From positions 496,001 through 560,000 of the forward strand of contig NZ_FWFF01000017.1 in assembly GCF_900163715.1 (NCBI RefSeq): a stretch of DNA of 64,000 bases. The letters are read 5' to 3'. Below the pieces are notes generated by a model. That model saw nothing but the letters and a program-made list of their open reading frames with translations. It was not told where the DNA came from and did no database searches. Of the stretch, positions 53,575-62,710 are shown piece by piece; within the stretch, counting starts at the first letter, position 1, and every line of letters starts with the position of its first letter. The translations under genes and the position numbers were made by a program. This stretch comes from Brevibacterium yomogidense. GTDB taxonomy: Bacteria > Actinomycetota > Actinomycetes > Actinomycetales > Brevibacteriaceae.

Positions 53575-55803
53575 GTGGGGATCAACCCCGAGTCAACCGT
53601 CGCCCATATCGACAACGGGCGCTTCGGTACACACACAGTCCGCTTCGAGACCGGTCGCATCGCCCAGCAGGCCGCGGGCAGCGTCTGCGCCTACCTCGAT
53701 GACGAGACGATGCTCCTGTCGGCCACGACCGCCAGCAAGAAGCCGAAGGAGCACTTCGACTTCTTCCCGCTGACCGTCGACGTCGAGGAGCGCATGTACG
53801 CGGACGGCCGGATCCCCGGCTCGTTCTTCCGCCGTGAGGGCCGTCCGTCCACGGACGCCATCCTCACCTGCCGCCTCATCGACCGCCCGCTGCGCCCCAC
53901 CTTCGTCAAGGGTCTGCGCAACGAGGTCCAGGTCGTCGTCACCGTCATGTCGGTGGCGCCCGGCGTCCTCTACGACACGCTGGCGATCAACGCCGCGTCG
54001 ATGTCGACCCAGCTGTCCGGTCTGCCCTTCAACGGTCCGATCGGCGGTGTGCGCATCGCACTGATCGATGACCAGTGGGTCGCGTTCCCGACCCACGAGC
54101 AGCTCGAGGACGCAGTCTTCGACATGGCCATCGCCGGTCGCGTCGTCGGTGACGACGTCGCGATCATGATGGTCGAGGCGGAGTCGTCGGATCGGGTCAT
54201 CGATCTGGTCCGCGGCGGCGCCACCGCGCCGACCGAAGACGTCGTCGCGAGCGGCCTCGAAGCGGCGAAGCCCTTCATCCGTGAGCTCGTCCGCGCACAG
54301 AGCGAGCTCGCTGCCCGTGCGGCGAAGCCCACGGCCGACTACCCCGTCTTCAGCGAATTCCAGGACGACGTCTACGCGGCCGTCGAGGAGCTCGCACTCG
54401 AGCAGCAGACGAAGAACTTCCAGATCGCGGACAAGCAGGAGCGCGAAGCCGCCGGCGACGTGCTGCTCACCTCCCTCTACGAGCAGCTCGCAGAGCGCTT
54501 CGAGGGACGCGAGGGAGAGATCGCGGGAGCGCTCAATGCGCTCACCAAGCAGGTCATCCGCAAGCGCATCCTCACCGAGCAGGTCCGGATCGACGGCCGT
54601 GGGCTCAAGGACATCCGTCCCCTGTCCGCGGAGACCGGTGTGCTGCCGCGTGTCCACGGATCGGCCCTCTTCGAGCGCGGCGAGACGCAGATCCTCGGCG
54701 TCACGACGCTCAACATGCTCAAGATGGAGCAGCAGATCGACTCGCTGTCGCCGGTGAAGTCGAAGCGCTACATGCACCACTACAACTTCCCGCCGTACTC
54801 CACCGGTGAGACCGGTCGCGTGGGCAGCCCCAAGCGCCGCGAGATCGGTCACGGTGCCCTCGCTGAGCGCGCGCTCATGCCCGTCCTGCCGACGCGCGAG
54901 GAGTTCCCCTACGCCATCCGCCAGGTCTCCGAGGCACTGAGCTCCAACGGCTCGACCTCGATGGGCTCGGTCTGCGCCTCGACGCTGGCGATGCTCCACG
55001 CGGGTGTGCCGCTGCGCGCTCCCGTCGCCGGAATCGCGATGGGCCTCGTCTCCGACCTGGTCGACACGCCGGACGGACCTCAGACCGCCTACGCCGCGCT
55101 CACGGACATCCTGGGTGCAGAGGACGCGTTCGGCGACATGGACTTCAAGGTGGCGGGCACCGGTGAGTTCATCACCGCGATCCAGCTCGACACGAAGCTC
55201 AACGGCCTTCCGGCCACCGTGCTCAGCGCCGCGCTCAAGCAGGCGCGCGAAGCGCGCCTCGCGATCCTCGACGTGATGAAGGAGGAGATCGACGCTCCGG
55301 CGGAGATGGCTCCGACTGCACCGCGGATCATCTCCGTGAACATTCCCGTCGACAAGATCGGTGAGGTCATCGGGCCCAAGGGCAAGATGATCAATCAGAT
55401 CCAGGAGGACACCGGCGCGCAGATCAGCATCGAGGACGACGGCACCGTCCTCATCGGTGCCTCGGACGGCGTCGCGGCGGAAGCCGCCCGCAGTGCGATC
55501 AACGCGATCGCGAACCCGCAGGTCCCTGAGGTCGGAGAGCGCTACCTCGGCACCGTCGTCAAGCTCATGAGCTTCGGCGCGTTCGTGTCGCTGAGCCCGG
55601 GCCGCGACGGCCTGCTCCACATCTCGGAGCTGCGGAAGCTGAACGAGGGCAAGCGCGTGGAAGAGGTCGAGGACGTTCTCAGCGTGGGCCAGAAGGTCCA
55701 GGTCGAGATCACCAAGATCGATGATCGCGGAAAGCTGTCGCTCGTGCCGGTGACGGACGATTCGGACGACGACGCGGCCGCGGAGACGGCCGAGGAGGCC
55801 TGA
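53575..55803 (+). CDS. pnp: Polyribonucleotide nucleotidyltransferase (PNPase)
   Basis: 3'-5' phosphorolytic RNA degradation, and in actinobacteria also RNA tailing. Two RNase PH domains ([22 protein letters not shown] near the start; second from [14 protein letters not shown] to [13 protein letters not shown]), a KH domain ([18 protein letters not shown]) and an S1 domain ([18 protein letters not shown]) are all complete in 742 residues. The start is GTG 53575, after GGAGACACC, giving [15 protein letters not shown]. Reading frame is open far upstream but without family similarity. The M16 peptidase follows after 9 nt. Confidence 0.98.
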   Translation: MGINPESTVAHIDNGRFGTHTVRFETGRIAQQAAGSVCAYLDDETMLLSATTASKKPKEHFDFFPLTVDVEERMYADGRIPGSFFRREGRPSTDAILTCRLIDRPLRPTFVKGLRNEVQVVVTVMSVAPGVLYDTLAINAASMSTQLSGLPFNGPIGGVRIALIDDQWVAFPTHEQLEDAVFDMAIAGRVVGDDVAIMMVEAESSDRVIDLVRGGATAPTEDVVASGLEAAKPFIRELVRAQSELAARAAKPTADYPVFSEFQDDVYAAVEELALEQQTKNFQIADKQEREAAGDVLLTSLYEQLAERFEGREGEIAGALNALTKQVIRKRILTEQVRIDGRGLKDIRPLSAETGVLPRVHGSALFERGETQILGVTTLNMLKMEQQIDSLSPVKSKRYMHHYNFPPYSTGETGRVGSPKRREIGHGALAERALMPVLPTREEFPYAIRQVSEALSSNGSTSMGSVCASTLAMLHAGVPLRAPVAGIAMGLVSDLVDTPDGPQTAYAALTDILGAEDAFGDMDFKVAGTGEFITAIQLDTKLNGLPATVLSAALKQAREARLAILDVMKEEIDAPAEMAPTAPRIISVNIPVDKIGEVIGPKGKMINQIQEDTGAQISIEDDGTVLIGASDGVAAEAARSAINAIANPQVPEVGERYLGTVVKLMSFGAFVSLSPGRDGLLHISELRKLNEGKRVEEVEDVLSVGQKVQVEITKIDDRGKLSLVPVTDDSDDDAAAETAEEA

Positions 55804-55812
55804 TCCGCACAC

Positions 55813-57123
55813 GTGAGTGAGCTCCTCTCAGCGGGGGAGGGCGGTCGCATCGAGCGCACCGTCCTCCCCGGCGGCATTCGCATCATCACCGAGACCGTTC
55901 CCGGCCTGCAGTCGGAGACCGTCGGCGTCTGGGTGGGCTCGGGCTCACGCCACGAGTCCCACGTCGCCGCGGGATCCACGCATTTCCTGGAGCACATGCT
56001 CTTCAAGGGAACGGCGACCCGCAGCCCGCGGGACATCGCACGCGGCCTCGAGCGCACCGGCGGTGATTCCAACGCCGTGACGGCGAAGGAGTACACCTGC
56101 TACTACGCGCGGTGCCTCGTGAGCGACCTCGACGGCGTGGGCGAGCTGCTGTGGGACATGGTCCTGCGGTCCACGCTCGACGAAGCGGAGTTCGAGCGCG
56201 AACGCGGCGTCATCGTGGAGGAGCTCGCGATGGCCGCGGACGATCCGACGGACCAGCTGTTCGAGGACTTCGAGCAGCTCGCGTTCGCCGATCAGCCGCT
56301 CGGGCGCCCCGTCGGGGCGACGCGCCGGCAGATCCGTGTGCTCGAGCACAGCGTCCTGCGTGAGCACTACGAGGACGCGTACGCCGGTCCCGGACTGGTG
56401 TTCGCCGCCGCCGGGGGAGCATCCCATGCCGAGGTCGTCGAGCAGGTCACGGCGCACATCGCCGGTACCCGCGCAGTCCGGCCTCTCGCACAGAGCGCGA
56501 AAGCCCGGGACACCGCTGCCGACGCTCTGACCCCCGCTCTCTTCACCCCCGGCATCCATGTGCGGGAACGTGCGACCGAGCAGCAGGGGATCATCCTGGG
56601 CACAGCAGGCCTGCCCGAAGGGCATGATGACCGCTTCGTGCACCTCGTCCTGTCGAACCTGCTGGGCGGAGGCATGGCGTCACGGCTGTTCCAGCGGATA
56701 CGGGAAGAGCATGGTCTCGCGTATTCCGTCCAGACCGTGCTCAGCCAGTACTCGGACGCCGGACTGTTCGGCGTGTACGCAGGGTGCGCGCCGGAATCCT
56801 CGGACCAGGTCCTCGCGCTCGTGCGGGAGGAGCTGCTCCGCATCGCGGACCGCGCACCGGGCGCGGACGAGGTGGACGACGTCGTGTCGCAGCTGGCGGG
56901 CGGCACCGTTCTGGGACTCGAATCGACTGCGGTGCGCATGAATCGGATCGCCCGCCACGAACTGACGGCAGTGCCCCTGCTGAGCGCCGAGGTGCTCATC
57001 GACCGGGTCCGCTCCGTGACGCCGGAGCAGATCCGTGCGCACGCGGTAGGGTTGCTCTCCCAGGAATGGGCGCTCGCAGCAGTCGGCCCGCGGGGCGATC
57101 TGCCGATGCCCTCGCTTCGCTGA
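55813..57123 (+). CDS. M16 family zinc peptidase (processing-peptidase-like)
   Basis: 436-residue member of the M16 (pitrilysin/MPP) family. The inverted zinc motif H57xxE60H61 is in THFLEHMLFKGT, and VIVEELAMAADDP supplies the third ligand region. The second, inactive M16 half contains GLAYSVQTVLSQYSDAGLF. Both halves together match the single-chain bacterial enzymes that sit downstream of pnp. No signal peptide. GTG start 9 nt after pnp, so the two are likely co-transcribed. Substrate unknown. Confidence 0.94.
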   Translation: MSELLSAGEGGRIERTVLPGGIRIITETVPGLQSETVGVWVGSGSRHESHVAAGSTHFLEHMLFKGTATRSPRDIARGLERTGGDSNAVTAKEYTCYYARCLVSDLDGVGELLWDMVLRSTLDEAEFERERGVIVEELAMAADDPTDQLFEDFEQLAFADQPLGRPVGATRRQIRVLEHSVLREHYEDAYAGPGLVFAAAGGASHAEVVEQVTAHIAGTRAVRPLAQSAKARDTAADALTPALFTPGIHVRERATEQQGIILGTAGLPEGHDDRFVHLVLSNLLGGGMASRLFQRIREEHGLAYSVQTVLSQYSDAGLFGVYAGCAPESSDQVLALVREELLRIADRAPGADEVDDVVSQLAGGTVLGLESTAVRMNRIARHELTAVPLLSAEVLIDRVRSVTPEQIRAHAVGLLSQEWALAAVGPRGDLPMPSLR

Positions 57124-57170
57124 TTCCAGAAGGTCCCGCCGTGGGGGAATATCCGCAGGTCCCGGTGCCG

Positions 57171-57199
57171 TTGTCCCTGATAGCGGCCCGGGATAGGGT
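57171..57199 (+). promoter_or_regulatory. Promoter for the superoxide dismutase gene
   Basis: TTGTCC (57171-57176) and TAGGGT (57194-57199) are 17 nt apart. Leader of about 47 nt. Confidence 0.55.
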
Positions 57200-57252
57200 C
57201 GATGAATGTGGAGGGGCGTTCCGCCCACCCGACGAACACAAGGAGGCATCAC

Positions 57253-57873
57253 ATGGCTGAGTACAGCCTTCCCGACCTTCCGTACGATTACGCAGCGCTG
57301 GAGCCGCACATCTCCGGTCGCATCATGGAGCTGCACCACGACAAGCACCATGCGACCTACGTGAAGGGTGCGAACACCGCGCTCGAACAGCTGGCGGAGG
57401 CCCGTGAGAAGGGCGAATTCGGCACGGTGAGCAAGCTGTCGAAGGACCTCTCCTTCAACCTCGGCGGCCACATCAACCACACGATCTTCTGGAACAACAT
57501 GAGCCCGGACGGCGGCGACAAGCCCACCGGAGAGCTCGCAGCGGCGATCGACGACCAGTTCGGCGGATTCGATGCGTTCCAGGGCCACTTCACGGCCGCG
57601 GCGACGTCGATCCAGGGCTCCGGCTGGGCCATCCTCGGGTGGGACACGCTGGGTCAGCGCCTCACCCTCGAGCAGCTCTACGATCAGCAGGGCAACGTGC
57701 AGGTGGGCTACATCCCGCTGCTGCAGCTCGACATGTGGGAGCACGCCTTCTACCTCGACTACCAGAACGTGAAGCCGGACTACGTCAAGGCCTGGTGGAA
57801 CATCGTCAACTGGGAGGACGTGCAGGCACGCTTCGAGCGCGCACGCACGCAGACGCCGGGCCTCATCGCCTGA
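57253..57873 (+). CDS. sodA: Superoxide dismutase (Fe/Mn family)
   Basis: Converts superoxide to hydrogen peroxide and oxygen in the cytoplasm. Metal ligands are seen at H28 (ELHHDKHH), H76 ([10 protein letters not shown]), D160 and H164 ([11 protein letters not shown]). 206 residues with both the helical N-terminal and alpha/beta C-terminal domains. [10 protein letters not shown] near 122 is typical of the Mn-type branch in actinobacteria, but metal choice is not certain. ATG follows AGGAGG. It has its own promoter and a UUCG-capped terminator, so it is monocistronic. Confidence 0.97.
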   Translation: MAEYSLPDLPYDYAALEPHISGRIMELHHDKHHATYVKGANTALEQLAEAREKGEFGTVSKLSKDLSFNLGGHINHTIFWNNMSPDGGDKPTGELAAAIDDQFGGFDAFQGHFTAAATSIQGSGWAILGWDTLGQRLTLEQLYDQQGNVQVGYIPLLQLDMWEHAFYLDYQNVKPDYVKAWWNIVNWEDVQARFERARTQTPGLIA

Positions 57874-57894
57874 CGCACCACTGCCAGTGCGACA

Positions 57895-57922
57895 GCGCCC
57901 CCGCTCTTCGGAGCGGGGGCGC
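57895..57922. terminator. UUCG-tetraloop terminator after sodA
   Basis: A perfect 12-bp GC stem (57895-57906 with 57911-57922) capped by TTCG, closed by C-G, a very stable tetraloop. Followed by TTCGTCGTTCGG. Confidence 0.85.
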
Positions 57923-57944
57923 TTCGTCGTTCGGCGCCGGCCCG

Positions 57945-57950
57945 TAGAAT
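57945..57950 (+). promoter_or_regulatory. Candidate -10 for dapB
   Basis: TAGAAT, 58 nt before the dapB GTG. No clear -35. Confidence 0.5.
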
Positions 57951-58008
57951 CGGTCACGACCGCGAAGCACAGGCCGATCCACCGGGATCGGGGAACAGGG
58001 AGTGACAC

Positions 58009-58761
58009 GTGAGCGACATCCGAGTGGGCGTCATCGGAGCACAGGGGCGCATGGGGTCGCATGCCGTCGAGGCGATCGAAGCCGCAGACGGGTTCGTCCT
58101 CACCGCCGCGCTCGGCAGCTCGGATCCGATCGAGCAGATCCTCGACGCGAAGGTCGACGTCGCCGTCGAGCTCACGGTCCCCGGCGCGACGGAGGCCAAC
58201 GTGGCGTTCCTGGTCGATCACGGCATCGACACAGTCGTCGGGACGACAGGGTGGACTGCGGAGCGCCTCGACGGACTCCGGACCCGCCTCGCCGATCAGC
58301 CGCAGACCGCCGTGCTCATCGCTCCGAACTTCTCGATCGGTGCCGTGCTCGCGATGCGCTTCGCAGAGCTCGCGGCTCCGTACTTCGATTCGGCGGAGAT
58401 CCTCGAGATCCACCACACGCGCAAGCTGGACGCGCCGTCGGGAACCGCCGTGCACACGGCACAGCGCATCGCGCGGGCGCGTGCGGACGCCGGGCTGCCC
58501 GACATGCCGGATGCCACCGACTCGGATCCCCACGGCGCCCGCGGTGCGGCGATCGACGGCGTCCACGTCCACGCGGTACGCCAGCAGGGGATGAACGCCC
58601 ACGAGGAGATCATGTTCGGCTCCGACGGCGAAGCGCTCACCCTGCGCACGGACACCTTCTCCACCAGTGCCTTCATGCCGGGGATCCTCACCGCCGTGCG
58701 CACGATCGGTGAGCGCAGCGGCCTGGACGTGGGGCTCGAGTCCTACCTGGACCTCGCATGA
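58009..58761 (+). CDS. dapB: 4-hydroxy-tetrahydrodipicolinate reductase
   Basis: NAD(P)H-dependent step of the diaminopimelate/lysine pathway. The dinucleotide-binding GAQGRMG is at 10-16; GTTGWTAERL and the substrate/catalytic motif EIHHTRKLDAPSGTA are intact, as is SAFMPGILTAVR near the C terminus. 250 residues, typical. GTG start. ATGA overlap with the following gene. dapA, the preceding pathway step, lies about 3 kb downstream. Confidence 0.97.
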   Translation: MSDIRVGVIGAQGRMGSHAVEAIEAADGFVLTAALGSSDPIEQILDAKVDVAVELTVPGATEANVAFLVDHGIDTVVGTTGWTAERLDGLRTRLADQPQTAVLIAPNFSIGAVLAMRFAELAAPYFDSAEILEIHHTRKLDAPSGTAVHTAQRIARARADAGLPDMPDATDSDPHGARGAAIDGVHVHAVRQQGMNAHEEIMFGSDGEALTLRTDTFSTSAFMPGILTAVRTIGERSGLDVGLESYLDLA

Positions 58762-59213
58762 CCCGGGCGAAGGTGGGGGTCGCGATCGTCTCGATCGCGC
58801 TGCTGCTCTACTTCTGGTTCACGTATCAGCGGGCCTGGATCATGGTGACGGACGAGTCGCTGCTCGCGAAGGGACTCGGCCTGGCGCTCTTCGCGCTGCC
58901 GATCGTCGGTGCCTGGACGCTCGTGCGCGAGCTGATGTTCGGTGCCCAGACGGAGCGCATCGCCGATGTGCTCGCCAGCGAGGGCGGACTGCCCCCGGAC
59001 AACCTCCCGCGCACGCCCGGCGGCCGCATCGTGCGGGAAGCGGCGGATGCGGAGTTCGAGCGCTACCGCGCGGAGACCGATACGGCGCCCGATGACTGGC
59101 GCTCCTGGTTCCGGCTGTCGTGCGCGTACGACGCCGCGGGGGATCGCAAGCGCGCGCGGGAATCGATGCGACGAGCCATCCGGATGGAGAAGCGCGATAG
59201 CGTGAGCGCATGA
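58758..59213 (+). CDS. TPR-containing membrane protein
   Basis: 151-residue protein with two N-terminal membrane helices (about 6-23 and 40-57) and a soluble C terminus that ends in one TPR-like hairpin ([20 protein letters not shown]). No enzymatic motif. Proteins of this build often follow dapB in actinobacteria, function unknown. ATGA overlaps at both ends (with dapB and the aminotransferase) indicate a tightly coupled three-gene operon. Confidence 0.85.
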   Translation: MTRAKVGVAIVSIALLLYFWFTYQRAWIMVTDESLLAKGLGLALFALPIVGAWTLVRELMFGAQTERIADVLASEGGLPPDNLPRTPGGRIVREAADAEFERYRAETDTAPDDWRSWFRLSCAYDAAGDRKRARESMRRAIRMEKRDSVSA

Positions 59214-60418
59214 TCTCCAACCCGCTCCTCGGTCCCACGCGCGCAGACCTCAGAGCGCGCACGAGTATGAAATGGCGCCTGTATCCGGACACCGTCCTGC
59301 CGCTGTGGGTCGCGGAGATGGACGTGACGCTCGCGCCCGCCGTGTCCCAGGCGATCATCCGCGCGGCGGAATCCGGTGACACCGGCTATCCGTACGGCAC
59401 GGACTACGCCGAGGCCGTGGCCCGCTTCGCATCGGAGCGCTGGGGATGGGACGGGCTGGATCCGTCGCGCGCCGCACTCGTGCCGGACGTGATGATGGGG
59501 ATCGTCGAGACGCTCCGCCTGCTGACCGCACCGGGGGACGCCGTGGTCGTCACCTCGCCGGTCTACGCACCGTTCTTCGCCTTCGTCACGCACGCGGACC
59601 GGCAGGTGGTGGAGACGCCGCTCACGGCCGACGGCAGGCTCAACCCCGCCGCGATCGAAGACGCACTGGTGCGCGCACGTTCGCTCGGCTCCGCACATCC
59701 CGTGGTCCTCCTGTCGAACCCGCACAATCCCACGGGCACGGTGCACTCGCGGACGGAGCTCGAGGCGACGGCAGAGGTCGCACGCCGCCACGGCGCGCGG
59801 ATCATCTCCGACGAGATCCACGCGCCGCTCGTCTACTCCGACGCGTCCTTCGTGCCCCTGCTGTCGGTCGCGGGTGCGGAGAACGCGTTCGCGCTCACGA
59901 GCGGCTCGAAGGCCTTCAACCTCGCAGGGCTCAAGGCGGCGCTGCTGATGGCCGGACCCGATGCGGCGTCCGACCTCGCGCGCCTGCCGGAGGAGGTCGG
60001 CCACGGGCCCAGCCACCTCGGCATCCTCGCGCACACCGCCGGGTTCGCCCACAGCGCGGACTGGCTCGATGCCCTGCTCGCGGGACTCGAGGAGAACCGA
60101 TCGCTCCTGGGCGATCTGCTGTCGACCCATCTTCCCCAGGTGGCGTGGACGCCTCCGCAGGCCACGTACCTCGCCTGGCTGGACGCCTCGGCGCTGGGTC
60201 TGGAGGCATCCGCCTCCGCAGACGCGCTCGCAGTGGTCTCCGATCTCGCCGGACCGGCGAAGTTCTTCCTCGACGAGGCTCAGGTGGCGCTGAGCTCCGG
60301 GCACGTGTTCGGGAGAGGCGGGGAGAACGCGGTGCGCCTGAACTTCGCGACACGACCGGAGATCCTCGCGGAGGCCGTCACGCAGATGGGGGAGGCTGCG
60401 GCCGCCTCGGCCCGCTGA
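59210..60418 (+). CDS. PatB/MalY-type PLP-dependent C-S lyase or aminotransferase
   Basis: 402-residue fold-type I PLP enzyme. The Schiff-base lysine is K234 in [20 protein letters not shown] (169-176), SDEIHAPL (200-207) and the C-terminal [12 protein letters not shown] are conserved. SDEIHxPL and [11 protein letters not shown] are characteristic of the MalY/PatB group, which are cystathionine beta-lyases. So sulphur amino-acid metabolism is likelier than a DAP-pathway aminotransferase, despite the dapB neighbour. Its last 41 nt overlap the converging membrane protein gene. Confidence 0.92.
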   Translation: MISNPLLGPTRADLRARTSMKWRLYPDTVLPLWVAEMDVTLAPAVSQAIIRAAESGDTGYPYGTDYAEAVARFASERWGWDGLDPSRAALVPDVMMGIVETLRLLTAPGDAVVVTSPVYAPFFAFVTHADRQVVETPLTADGRLNPAAIEDALVRARSLGSAHPVVLLSNPHNPTGTVHSRTELEATAEVARRHGARIISDEIHAPLVYSDASFVPLLSVAGAENAFALTSGSKAFNLAGLKAALLMAGPDAASDLARLPEEVGHGPSHLGILAHTAGFAHSADWLDALLAGLEENRSLLGDLLSTHLPQVAWTPPQATYLAWLDASALGLEASASADALAVVSDLAGPAKFFLDEAQVALSSGHVFGRGGENAVRLNFATRPEILAEAVTQMGEAAAASAR

Positions 60419-61739
60419 CGCGCGCACCGTCGGGGGGATTCTGACAGTCGGGCGGTGACCGATCGTCGGCAGGAGTCTGGCCCCCGGACGGATCCAGACC
60501 GTCGCCGAGCACCGAACGTTGCACCGCTCGCACGGCCGCGGTGAGCACCGCCTCCAGCGGGCCCCGTCTCGAGACGAGGCCGGTCCACACCAGTCCGGCG
60601 ACGATGACCGCGACGACGTTGACCCAGAACCACTCCGTCTGCGTGTCGAGCCAGGGCACGGTCCTCAGCGCGGTCATCTCTCCGAGCGCCAGGAGGCAGA
60701 TGTGGAGCGTGTACATGCTCAGGGGCATCGAGCCCGGACGCGACAGCCACGCGTGCACGAGTGCCGGGCCGCGGCCCAGGAGCGGGCCCAGCAGGAGGCA
60801 GAGGGCGAGCACCGCCATCGCGACCCCGGCGGTCTGCACGAGGTCGAACGTCGTGCCCGAATGCGGGCCCGCGGTGACGAGCCACCAGGGGGAGTCCGCA
60901 GGAGTGACCCCGTAGGCGCCCAGCATGATGACGCGGTCGACGTATGTGTGGACCCCGGTCACGGACTCCTCACCGTAGAGCGAATCCAGCTCCCAGCGTC
61001 CGCGCATGTTCATGAGGAGGGCCGAGGCGGACAGTGCGAGCGTGGTGAGCGCTCCGCCCGCGATGAGGAGCGTGATCCGGCGATGGAGATCGGACCAGTC
61101 GATCCGTGCGAGCCACATGCCCAGCAGGATGTATCCGACCCACTGCAGCAAGGGGTAGTAGCCGGTCAGGAACAGCCCGACCCATGTGTCCGCCATGTGC
61201 ATGTTGGAGAACGCCGGCACCGTCAACCCCGAATCGGCGAAGCCGGAATCGACGCTGGACCGTATGGCGTGGGACAGCTGCGGGGTGACGAGGAACCAGG
61301 CCCACGCGCTCACGCCCAGCAGCCAGGTGGGCAGGCGCAGGAACAGCGGGGCTATGACGAACAGCACGCCGTAGTTGACGAGGATGATCGCGATGCCGGA
61401 GGGCAGCTCGCCCAGTGCGAATCCGATGAGCGCGATGAGTGCGCCGCGGATCACGAGTCCTGCGGACGCCGCGGCCCACCCGCGACCGCCGGTGTGCGCC
61501 AGCGCGCTGCGCGTCGACAGGATGATGGAGAAGCCGGCCAGGATGGCGAACAGTGCCGACGCGCGCCCCTGGAGCAGTGCGACGGCCGTGAGGTCGCCGG
61601 TCTCGTCCATGCGGGGCAGGACGTGCGTGGCCATCATGCCGAAGAGGGCGAGACCGCGGGCGATGTCGATGCCGAGGATCCGCGCACGCAGGGGCGGTCG
61701 CGGTGTCTGCGGATCGTGCGATGCGGGAGTGGGGGGCAC
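60378..61739 (-). CDS. DUF418/HGSNAT-like multi-pass membrane protein
   Basis: 453-residue membrane protein with about ten hydrophobic helices. The opening [21 protein letters not shown] is the hallmark of the DUF1624 (heparan-glucosaminide acetyltransferase-like) and DUF418 group; the C-terminal half ([15 protein letters not shown] onward) matches DUF418. Relatives may acylate cell-envelope sugars; no substrate can be named. The C-terminal 45 residues are low-complexity Pro/Asp/Ser and overlap the aminotransferase gene on the other strand by 41 nt. GTG start. Divergent from dapA with 47 nt between. Confidence 0.88.
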   Translation of the reverse strand: MPPTPASHDPQTPRPPLRARILGIDIARGLALFGMMATHVLPRMDETGDLTAVALLQGRASALFAILAGFSIILSTRSALAHTGGRGWAAASAGLVIRGALIALIGFALGELPSGIAIILVNYGVLFVIAPLFLRLPTWLLGVSAWAWFLVTPQLSHAIRSSVDSGFADSGLTVPAFSNMHMADTWVGLFLTGYYPLLQWVGYILLGMWLARIDWSDLHRRITLLIAGGALTTLALSASALLMNMRGRWELDSLYGEESVTGVHTYVDRVIMLGAYGVTPADSPWWLVTAGPHSGTTFDLVQTAGVAMAVLALCLLLGPLLGRGPALVHAWLSRPGSMPLSMYTLHICLLALGEMTALRTVPWLDTQTEWFWVNVVAVIVAGLVWTGLVSRRGPLEAVLTAAVRAVQRSVLGDGLDPSGGQTPADDRSPPDCQNPPDGARVSGPRRPQPPPSA

Positions 61740-61774
61740 GGCAAGCCTTCGCGGGTTCGCCCGCGCACGGCGGG

Positions 61775-61780
61775 TAGGAT
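61775..61780 (+). promoter_or_regulatory. -10 element of a leaderless promoter (dapA)
   Basis: TAGGAT ends 6 nt before the ATG at 61787. Confidence 0.6.
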
Positions 61781-61786
61781 CGGAGC

Positions 61787-62710
61787 ATGGCCATGATAGA
61801 TGACGCAGCAGGCATCGAGGCGCGAAAGGCCTTCGGCCGCGTCGGTACTGCGATGATCACCCCGTTCACCGCGGACGGCGCTGTCGACTACGCCGCGCTC
61901 GAAGCGACGGCGGACTATCTCGTGCGGCTCGGAAACGACCTCCTGGTCGTGTCCGGCACGACGGGGGAGGCGTCCACGACGACGGATCTGGAGAAGGCGG
62001 AGATCCTCCGCGCCGTGATCTCCGCCACGTCAGGGCGTGCGAAGGTCGTCGCCGGAGTCGGCACGAACCACACGGCCCAGTCGATCGCGCTGTCGCGCAG
62101 CGCAGAGGAGTGCGGAGCCGACGGCCTCCTCGTCGTCACCCCGTACTATTCGCGCCCCACGCAGGACGGGATCATCGCCCACACGCGTGCGATCGCCGAC
62201 TCCACACAGCTGCCCGTCATGCTCTACGACATCCCCGGCCGTTCGGCCGTCCCCCTCACCACCCCGACGATCCTGTCCCTGGCGGAGCATCCGCGCATCC
62301 TGGCGGTCAAGGATGCGAAGGGCGCGCTGGGCGCGTCCCAGGATGTCCTGGGGCACGGAGCGATCGCCGTCTACTCCGGTGAGGACGCACTCAACCTCCC
62401 GCTGCTCGCGATCGGCGCCTCCGGCGTCGTGTCCGTCGTTGGCCATGTCGCCGCGGACCGCATCAGCACCCTCGTCTCCCTCGTCGCGTCGAATGATGTC
62501 GCGGCGGCCCGCCGGATCGCGGCGGACCTGGCACCACTGGTGGACGCGATCATGAACCACATGCCCGGTGTCGTCGCCGCGAAGGCGGCGCTCGAACTCC
62601 TGGGTGTGATCCCGACGCGCACGACGCGCCTCCCTCTGCTGCCGGCTGACGCCCAGCAGGTGGAGGCGGTGCGCCTGGCCCTGCAAAGGAGCGAATACCT
62701 CACGTGTTGA
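61787..62710 (+). CDS. dapA: 4-hydroxy-tetrahydrodipicolinate synthase
   Basis: Condenses pyruvate with aspartate semialdehyde, first step of the DAP/lysine branch. The Schiff-base lysine is K175 in LAVKDAKG; VSGTTGEASTTT, TPYYSRPTQDG and YDIPGRSAV are family motifs. 307 residues. ATG 61787 is set by the -10 six nucleotides upstream; ATG 61793 is the alternative. It overlaps rnj by 7 nt, the conserved dapA-rnj pairing of actinobacteria. Confidence 0.97.
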   Translation: MAMIDDAAGIEARKAFGRVGTAMITPFTADGAVDYAALEATADYLVRLGNDLLVVSGTTGEASTTTDLEKAEILRAVISATSGRAKVVAGVGTNHTAQSIALSRSAEECGADGLLVVTPYYSRPTQDGIIAHTRAIADSTQLPVMLYDIPGRSAVPLTTPTILSLAEHPRILAVKDAKGALGASQDVLGHGAIAVYSGEDALNLPLLAIGASGVVSVVGHVAADRISTLVSLVASNDVAAARRIAADLAPLVDAIMNHMPGVVAAKAALELLGVIPTRTTRLPLLPADAQQVEAVRLALQRSEYLTC